From contig NZ_CATNLY010000051.1 of the NCBI RefSeq assembly GCF_950100655.1, forward strand, positions 310,001-374,000: DNA of 64,000 nucleotides, in the 5' to 3' direction. The notes beneath the pieces were generated by a model. It was not told the DNA's origin. It saw only the letters and a list, made by a program, of their open reading frames with translations, and searched no databases. A program made the translations under genes and the position numbers. This stretch comes from Pleomorphomonas sp. T1.2MG-36. Its GTDB lineage: Bacteria; Pseudomonadota; Alphaproteobacteria; Rhizobiales; Pleomorphomonadaceae. Below, in pieces: positions 58,840 to 64,000 of the stretch (position 1 is its first letter; each line of letters opens with the position of its first letter).

Positions 58840-59976
58840 CTAAGCTCCCGAGGAGCCATCTAGCTTTTCCAGCCACTGGCTCAGGCTTACTAATCTTCCA
58901 TCTTCAATAAACTTAAGTACTCTCCTCATCGAGGGCTCTGAGGGGAGTCCTGCACTTGCTCCATATGTCGCTCTTAGGGCGTCAGTGCTTATATGTACAA
59001 CGAACTTGAACATCGGGGCATTTCCGCCCAACTGTTCGCATGCCCGCGCGAGCCTGGCGGGGTCGAATTCGTTAGTTACGAAGACGTAATCAAATGGCTT
59101 TCGATCTGACTCAGCACTTATGTAATCTGTGAAATCGGTAACAAACTGCTTCTCGCGGTCAGCTCTCACGCTCCACTTCGCCGTAACTAGAGTTCTGAAG
59201 GTGGGATGAATTACGGCTACATCCACCTTGTTTGGCTTCTCTCCAACGCGTGCACGATTGAAACCAGGAAGGTCATGAAGCGCCTTTCTTGCGTGCACCT
59301 CTAGGCCTGCACGTTTACATGTCCTACGAATAATATGAGTTAAAACGTCCTCGAATCCTTCTCCGACAAGATTCTTCCGCTTGTTTTCGAGGTTGAGGTA
59401 CTGCCTTATACGCTGAACAAGTTGGTTCCAAATCTCTTTTGGGGGGTCAGATCCGAGATGAGGACCTATTATGCTCTGAACGATGCTGACTAACTCGGGG
59501 TCTTCTCCGGGCTTAGGTAGTCCCTTACCCTTGTAAGGTGCTCTTTGAGCTTCAACTTTGGCCGAGAGCTTGCTGGTTTCCCTCAATACGTAGGCCGCCA
59601 AGTTTTCTGAGGCGTGGAGAAACAACCAGTCAAGGTGCAATGCTAATTGTTCAGGACTGACTTTAAGTGCGCTTGAAACCCAGTCGTGAAACGCAAGAGA
59701 ACGCCCGTACCAGGGGCGGCCTGGCTGGCATTTATCACTCTCGTAACAGTGTCCGAGTCCTGTTGTCTGGTCTACCCAAAGGAGGAGGCGATAAACATGC
59801 TCCCACGCATTGGCTGCAATTATCGAGCCATTTGCGTGCTCTGAAAAGTAGACGTCAATCAGGCGGTTTCTGTTCTCAGCGCCAAAAGCGCGTTTGATAG
59901 CTACAGCTTCGTCTTTCGCGACTCCATCTGTAACAGTTGAAACGGGCTCCTCCCACTCAGGCATAGCTTCTCTCAT
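58840..59976 (-). CDS. Putative type II restriction endonuclease
   Basis: A 378-residue protein encoded next to, and overlapping by 20 bases, a C5-cytosine methyltransferase. No family is certain. A probable PD-(D/E)xK active site is KVDVAVIHPTFRTLVTAKWS (Asp and Lys), followed by VRADREKQF; the K-W-S pattern recalls the BsaWI/CCGG-type family but this is inference. The N-terminal half is helical with WEHVYRLLLWVDQTTGLGHC. The low GC content equals that of the methyltransferase. ATG 59976 is used; ATG 59964 is the alternative. Being in an operon with a DNA methyltransferase is the main support. Confidence 0.7.
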   Translation of the reverse strand: MREAMPEWEEPVSTVTDGVAKDEAVAIKRAFGAENRNRLIDVYFSEHANGSIIAANAWEHVYRLLLWVDQTTGLGHCYESDKCQPGRPWYGRSLAFHDWVSSALKVSPEQLALHLDWLFLHASENLAAYVLRETSKLSAKVEAQRAPYKGKGLPKPGEDPELVSIVQSIIGPHLGSDPPKEIWNQLVQRIRQYLNLENKRKNLVGEGFEDVLTHIIRRTCKRAGLEVHARKALHDLPGFNRARVGEKPNKVDVAVIHPTFRTLVTAKWSVRADREKQFVTDFTDYISAESDRKPFDYVFVTNEFDPARLARACEQLGGNAPMFKFVVHISTDALRATYGASAGLPSEPSMRRVLKFIEDGRLVSLSQWLEKLDGSSGA

Positions 59977-61261
59977 CGAACTCTTGGGAAAGCAGCTCCG
60001 CCAAGATACGGGAGGCTACCGCCTTTGCTAGAAGGGGGGGAACCGCATTTCCGACCTGACGATAGCGTGAATGTGCCGGCCCTCCGTCGTGGCGGCCTTC
60101 AATCATCCCGGAGCGGGGGTCCGAGGTGAAAACGAATCTGTCTGGAAATGATTGGATACGCGCAAACTCACGCACCGAAAGGGCGCGCGGCACACTGTAA
60201 TGATAGACAGAGTCCGCTTTTGTATTGAGGGTCCAAGCCCAAATGTCGGGGTGAAGACGGCGATAGGCGTAAAAATGCTTGCGTGACAGCTTTCCTGTTC
60301 CGTTACTCTGGCCCCATTTGTGACCGGTAAGGTATCTGTCTGTTAGCTGTTCTTGCAGGTCTCGGTAGTTTCCTCCTGGCGGAATATCTAGCAACCTAAG
60401 GCGTGTATCGGGATTTAGGCGCGGCACTTGAACGTTGCTGACAAACAGACCTGCTCCTTCACGCATCATTCTTTGATATGCGGTGTTCGGAGGGGGAAGC
60501 CCGTCGTAGGTCAACTCATCGGTGCGATTGCCAATTTGAAGTCCCGCCAAGTCGCTAATTGCATCTGAAGCGCTAACAACTGCGACATCATCAGGGTTGG
60601 CGAGTGCCTCTTTTGCCAAGATATTTTGAAGGCCGCCATGTATTGCAAGCTGATATTGCGGCCGGTGAGCGCCGGTGAGCCGCGCCAAGGTAATTGCGTG
60701 GGTTGCTTCCGAACCTGCGAGGATTGGCGGCTGTAACCTCGTTGATGTTTTCACGCCCAGAAAAAGTAACCGCTTACGAGTCTGGGGTACACCAAAATCG
60801 GCTGCGTCGACAACTTGGGAGCGTACTGTGTACTCCCCTTCAAGGCTAAGATCGGCTTCTATCTGTTGGCGGACGCCCATCTGGTCCATGCCGGTTACAT
60901 TCTCGACTAGAAAAGCGGAAGGTTGTACCTTTCCAAGAATATCGACAAACTCTCGATATAGAGCATTTCTCGGGTCATCAATCATACGGGTATGGTTGCG
61001 CACTTGGGAGAACGCTTGGCACGGAGGACCTCCCATGAGGAAGTCTGCTTTACGGGCGGCCTCCAGAATTCTGCCTTTTACCGACGGGGTTCGGATGTCT
61101 CCGGTAATTGACTGTGCTTCCGGGAAATTGCGGGCATAAGTTGCCATGGCATCCGGATCGTTGTCGGCTCCAGCAAGCACTTTGAAGCCGGCTTGACGAA
61201 ATCCTTCAGACAGCCCGCCTGCTCCGCAGAAAAGATCGACGACGGTGTACGAAGAGCTCAT
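59957..61261 (-). CDS. C5-cytosine DNA methyltransferase
   Basis: A 434-residue type II methyltransferase. Motif I is VVDLFCGAGGLSEG, motif IV GGPPCQAFSQ (catalytic Cys81), motif VI AFLVENVTG, motif VIII QTRKRLLFLG, motifs IX-X RALSVREFARIQSFPD and YRQVGNAVPPLLAKAVA. It transfers methyl from S-adenosylmethionine to C5 of cytosine in the recognition site, protecting it from the partner nuclease. The target-recognition region (about 190-330) gives no readable specificity. The start at 61261 places the FCGAGG motif near residue 11; ATG 61357 adds 32 residues. AT-rich composition indicates acquisition by transfer. Confidence 0.93.
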   Translation of the reverse strand: MSSSYTVVDLFCGAGGLSEGFRQAGFKVLAGADNDPDAMATYARNFPEAQSITGDIRTPSVKGRILEAARKADFLMGGPPCQAFSQVRNHTRMIDDPRNALYREFVDILGKVQPSAFLVENVTGMDQMGVRQQIEADLSLEGEYTVRSQVVDAADFGVPQTRKRLLFLGVKTSTRLQPPILAGSEATHAITLARLTGAHRPQYQLAIHGGLQNILAKEALANPDDVAVVSASDAISDLAGLQIGNRTDELTYDGLPPPNTAYQRMMREGAGLFVSNVQVPRLNPDTRLRLLDIPPGGNYRDLQEQLTDRYLTGHKWGQSNGTGKLSRKHFYAYRRLHPDIWAWTLNTKADSVYHYSVPRALSVREFARIQSFPDRFVFTSDPRSGMIEGRHDGGPAHSRYRQVGNAVPPLLAKAVASRILAELLSQEFDERSYA

Positions 61262-61690
61262 CAGGCGCTTCGTGTGCCGTGTGACGGTCTGAGGGAAGCC
61301 ATATGAAACGAGCGCCGCTGGTCCAGCCAGGCCACTATCTTGCCTGTCATCTCTCATCTCAAGCCAACTTTCCTAGTCGATCGTAAGCACTTGTGCAGAG
61401 TACCACGTAGTGTCTAGGTCGTGCAGTCGATCGTTGCGTTTTTAGAGTTATTTCAACAGATTAAAGGTGGTTGTGTACCTATCTGCAGCCACTTGGTTGG
61501 CTAACTTAGCGCATTGCCGAGTTTGTGGTATGGGCCGTGTCGATGATTATGTCTGTCAGCTTTTTTGGTACAAAACAAGAACATTTGTGGCGGAGTGATT
61601 GGAATCGTTAACATAGCGTCTGCTGGGGTGAGGGGCTGTGGGTTGTCGGGGCAAGGGGAGGTGGTCTTCCTACACCGCCCCGGCTCTCTA
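61262..61690. other. AT-rich intergenic region upstream of the restriction-modification operon
   Basis: No convincing gene. The stretch between about 61370 and 61620 is the AT-rich edge of the acquired island and should contain the methyltransferase promoter; no palindromic control box for a C protein was recognised. GC content returns to chromosomal values near 61620. Confidence 0.4.
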
Positions 61691-62077
61691 TCAGCCATCC
61701 AGCAGCGTGGTGCCGTAGGAGTTGTCGACGGCGCAGAGCCAGCGGCCGGTCTGCGACTTGCGGAAGACGTAGGTGGCGCGGCGGACGATGGGGTCGGGCT
61801 GGCCGGCGATGTCGAGCAGGGTTTCCATCAGCACCAGGGCGGTGTCGGCGCCTTCGATCACCTCCATGCGGCCCTGGCGGACCGTCATCGCGTTCTTGAA
61901 ATGGGCGGCGATCGCCACGAAGGCCTTGCGGATGGCGGGCTGGCCGGTGGCCACCATGCCGGGCTTGACCACCAGCGCGGCGTCCTCGGCGTAGAACTCC
62001 ATCAACGCGTCGAAGTCCTCGGCGGTGATCGCCCGGTCGGCCGCTTCGATTAGCCGTTTCAACTCGTGCTCGGACAT
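61691..62077 (-). CDS. SgcJ/SnoaL-like (NTF2-fold) protein
   Basis: A 128-residue NTF2-like protein: LIEAADRAITAEDFDALMEF, EDAALVVKPGMVATGQPAIR, RQGRMEVIEGADTALVLMET and VRRATYVFRKSQTGRWLCAV. This is the SgcJ/EcaC/DUF4440 type. Function unknown. The start at 62077 gives MSEHELKRLIEA. It lies downstream of bioB in the same direction but behind a strong terminator, so it is probably independent. Confidence 0.82.
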   Translation of the reverse strand: MSEHELKRLIEAADRAITAEDFDALMEFYAEDAALVVKPGMVATGQPAIRKAFVAIAAHFKNAMTVRQGRMEVIEGADTALVLMETLLDIAGQPDPIVRRATYVFRKSQTGRWLCAVDNSYGTTLLDG

Positions 62078-62115
62078 GTTCGTCTTCCAGTCATGGCTCG
62101 GAGACGGAACGAAAA

Positions 62116-62134
62116 ACCCGCCTCGCGGGCGGGT
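62116..62134 (-). terminator. Rho-independent terminator downstream of bioB
   Basis: On the minus strand ACCCGCC-cgcga-GGCGGGT is followed directly by TTTTTC, a classical intrinsic terminator. It lies about 140 bases past the bioB stop codon and before the SgcJ-like gene. The 196-base gap otherwise shows no gene. Confidence 0.8.
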
Positions 62135-62273
62135 TGCTTGCAAAAGGACAAGTCGCAGCGCCCACCGTCACTCGATGGCGCGAATAATCGACAGGGCGGG
62201 GGCGAAGCGGTTGTCCATGGTGCAGAGGTAGCACGGGCGGAGGCCGGGCGCCAGCCGGCCGCGCCCCGCGTCG

Positions 62274-63293
62274 TCACCCCACGGCGCGGCGGCAGGCAGG
62301 GCTTGCCGTCTCGCGGTCGCGCAGCGGGCAGGCATGCGGCCGTTCGCCGATGGCGGCGAACAGCGCGGCGTCCTCGCCGAGGTCGGCATTGGGCGTGGTC
62401 AGCAGGGTGTCGCCGTAGAACAGCGAGTTGGCGCCGGCCACCAGACAGAGGATCTGCGCCTCGCGGTTGAGCGCCGAGCGGCCGGCCGACAGGCGCACGG
62501 TGGAGGCGGGCAGCACGAGGCGGGCGGTGGCCACCATGCGCACCAGCTCCAGCGGGTCGATGGGCGGCCGGTCGGCGAGCGGCGTGCCCTTGACCGGCAC
62601 CAGCGCGTTGATCGGCACGCTTTCGGGGTGCGGCGTCATGGCCGAGAGCACGGCCAGCATGGAGGCCCGGTCGCGCACGGTTTCGCCCATGCCGATGATG
62701 CCACCGCAGCAGAGGTCGATGCCGTAGGCGCGCACGGTGGCGAGCGTCGCGAGCCGGTCCTCGTAGGTGCGGGTGGTGACGATCTCGCCGTAGAACTCCG
62801 GGCTGGTGTCAAGGTTGTGGTTGTAGGCGGTGAGGCCGGCCACCGCGAGGCGCTCGGCCTGGTGCGGCTTCAGCATGCCCAGGGTGACGCAGGCCTCCAT
62901 GCCAAGGGCGCGGACGCCACTGACCATGTCGATGACGGCGTCGAACTCGGCGCCGTCGCGCACCTCGCGCCAGGCGGCGCCCATGCAGAAGCGCTCGGCG
63001 CCGGCCGCCTGCGCCGTCGCCGCCATGGCGACGACCTTGGCCGGATCCATCAGCCGGTCCTTGGTGAGGTCCACCTCGCGGTGATGGGCCGACTGCGGGC
63101 AGTAGCCGCAGTTCTCCGGGCAGCCGCCGGTCTTGATGGAGAGGAGGCTGGCCTTCCGTACCCGGTTGGGGTCGTGGTGCGCCCGGTGGACGGCGTTGGC
63201 CCGGCCGATCAGCTCCAGCAGCGGCAGCTCGTGCAGAGTGGCGATCTCGTCCACCGTCCAGTCGTGGCGGAGGGTTCCGTCGGCGGCGGTCAT
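62274..63293 (-). CDS. bioB: Biotin synthase
   Basis: A 339-residue radical-SAM enzyme converting dethiobiotin to biotin. The iron-sulfur motif is CPENCGYC (Cys58, 62, 65). Other BioB signatures are [63 protein letters not shown] and [16 protein letters not shown], giving all expected Cys residues for the second cluster. Start 63293 overlaps the bioY stop (ATGA), so the two are translationally coupled. No bioF, bioD or bioA follows; the rest of the pathway must be elsewhere or replaced by uptake. Confidence 0.96.
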   Translation of the reverse strand: MTAADGTLRHDWTVDEIATLHELPLLELIGRANAVHRAHHDPNRVRKASLLSIKTGGCPENCGYCPQSAHHREVDLTKDRLMDPAKVVAMAATAQAAGAERFCMGAAWREVRDGAEFDAVIDMVSGVRALGMEACVTLGMLKPHQAERLAVAGLTAYNHNLDTSPEFYGEIVTTRTYEDRLATLATVRAYGIDLCCGGIIGMGETVRDRASMLAVLSAMTPHPESVPINALVPVKGTPLADRPPIDPLELVRMVATARLVLPASTVRLSAGRSALNREAQILCLVAGANSLFYGDTLLTTPNADLGEDAALFAAIGERPHACPLRDRETASPACRRAVG

Positions 63294-63889
63294 TGGCCGA
63301 TCCCCCTGAAGCGGGCGATGAGGCTGGGTGTCAGCGCCGAGGCGGCAGCGACGAGGGCGATCTTGATCAGGTCGCCGAGCAGGAAGGGCGCAAGGCCAAG
63401 GGCGATCAGCCGCTCGGCCGGCACGTAGGCGACGAGCCAGGCGAGGCCGAAGCCATAGACCGGCGCCAGCCCGGCCAGCATGGCCAGAAGCCGCCCCACC
63501 GGGCCGCGCCCGGCGGCCAGCGCGCCGACCAGACCGGAGGCGACGAGATAGCCGAGGAGATAGCCGCCGGTCGGCCCGGCCATGTAGGCAAGGCCGATGC
63601 CGCGCTCGGGCGAGCCGGAGAAGACGGGCAGGCCGGCGGCGCCGGCGGCGAGGTAGGCGAGGAAGATCGCCGTGGCGCGGCGCGGTCCGAAGGCGACGGC
63701 GAAGGCCATGACGGCCATAGTGTGCAGCGTCATCGGCACCGGCCAAAAGGGGATATGAACCTTGGCGGCCAGCGTCATCAGCGCCGCGCCAGCGACGACG
63801 GCCACTGCCGCGCGGGCAGCCTGCATGCGGCGGTTTTCAGTGGGGCTTTCAGTGGGGCTTTCAGGGCGGCTCGCTGGAGTGTTGCTCAT
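63290..63889 (-). CDS. bioY: Biotin transporter substrate-binding component BioY
   Basis: A 199-residue membrane protein with about six TM helices. The BioY signature includes [20 protein letters not shown] (VP-x-TLQT-like motif), [16 protein letters not shown] and [17 protein letters not shown]. It is the S component of an energy-coupling-factor biotin transporter; some BioYs work alone. No bioM/bioN is in the window. The N terminus ([13 protein letters not shown]) contains a short duplication (the DNA repeats GGGGCTTTCAGT). A BioR-like box lies upstream, so expression should fall when biotin is plentiful. Confidence 0.95.
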   Translation of the reverse strand: MSNTPASRPESPTESPTENRRMQAARAAVAVVAGAALMTLAAKVHIPFWPVPMTLHTMAVMAFAVAFGPRRATAIFLAYLAAGAAGLPVFSGSPERGIGLAYMAGPTGGYLLGYLVASGLVGALAAGRGPVGRLLAMLAGLAPVYGFGLAWLVAYVPAERLIALGLAPFLLGDLIKIALVAAASALTPSLIARFRGIGQ

Positions 63890-63910
63890 CCTGTTTCTCC
63901 TTTGGCGAAA

Positions 63911-63920
63911 TTATAGATAA
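63911..63920. promoter_or_regulatory. BioR-like operator upstream of bioY
   Basis: TTATAGATAA fits the alphaproteobacterial BioR box (TTAT-M-K-ATAA) exactly and lies 22 bases upstream of the bioY ATG. A weaker half (TCTATCGCTAA) follows at about 63933. BioR is a GntR-type biotin repressor; its gene is not in this window. Confidence 0.8.
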
Positions 63921-64000
63921 TTTTGAGAATCTATCGCTAAAGGAGTCCACAGATATACGGTCTTGGCAAGAGCCAAGCGCAGGCGTCGGTGGATGGCAGC

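Overview
This is a high-GC chromosomal window with dense coding on both strands. It most likely comes from an alphaproteobacterium of the order Hyphomicrobiales. The signs are an HWE-type histidine kinase, DUF3563 and DUF2336 proteins, a BioR-like box in front of bioY, and abundant extragenic palindromes of the kind seen in that order. Genus is not determinable by eye. No rRNA, tRNA or CRISPR array was seen.

Layout. 1-8.3 kb is ordinary chromosome: acetyltransferase, YciA-like thioesterase, a divergent LysR/MFS pair with an SDR, a SIMPL protein, a frameshifted AAC(3)-type acetyltransferase and a DUF2336 protein. 8.6-14.5 kb is a phage-like replication module: S24 repressor, Cro-like ORF, DUF669 protein, winged-helix protein, zinc-finger protein and primase-polymerase/helicase. 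It has no visible integrase or structural genes. 14.9-18.5 kb is an AT-rich two-gene Hachiman antiphage system (HamA DUF1837 nuclease, HamB helicase), followed by a MazE/MazF-like toxin-antitoxin pair. 19-39 kb is housekeeping and accessory metabolism: hydrolases, a sensor kinase, a manganese catalase fused to a DUF892 domain, ACT and ABM proteins with an ArsR regulator, a prephenate-dehydrogenase-like enzyme, a GH25 muramidase lipoprotein, a GH130/SDR pair, methyltransferases, a diguanylate cyclase between two DUF3563 genes, and AraC/DUF2000. 39.5-42.3 kb is a lower-GC tandem array of units with J-domain-like N termini, each preceded by a GTCAATAAG-type repeat and the last one degenerate. 42.4-43.6 kb is a Xre/RES toxin-antitoxin pair.

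43.7-55.6 kb is the most unusual part. It holds five paralogous exported trypsin-like proteins, all on the + strand, with an autotransporter inserted between the fourth and fifth. Each has one or two copies of an unfamiliar N-terminal domain with two conserved cysteines. Four keep the His/Asp/Ser triad; the second has lost all three residues and is a predicted pseudoprotease. The cluster looks like a recently duplicated, recombining envelope protease/pseudoprotease set of unknown function.

55.9-58.8 kb holds an acyltransferase, a methyltransferase and a DUF3626 protein. 58.8-61.3 kb is an AT-rich type II restriction-modification pair with a C5-cytosine methyltransferase. The end of the window holds a SnoaL-like protein and a bioY-bioB unit with a BioR-like operator.

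The window is also rich in non-coding repeats: four copies of a roughly 0.3-0.45 kb element with long inverted arms, shorter derivatives, a second palindrome nested inside the arms, and at least three further palindrome families. Two of those families lie inside coding sequence.
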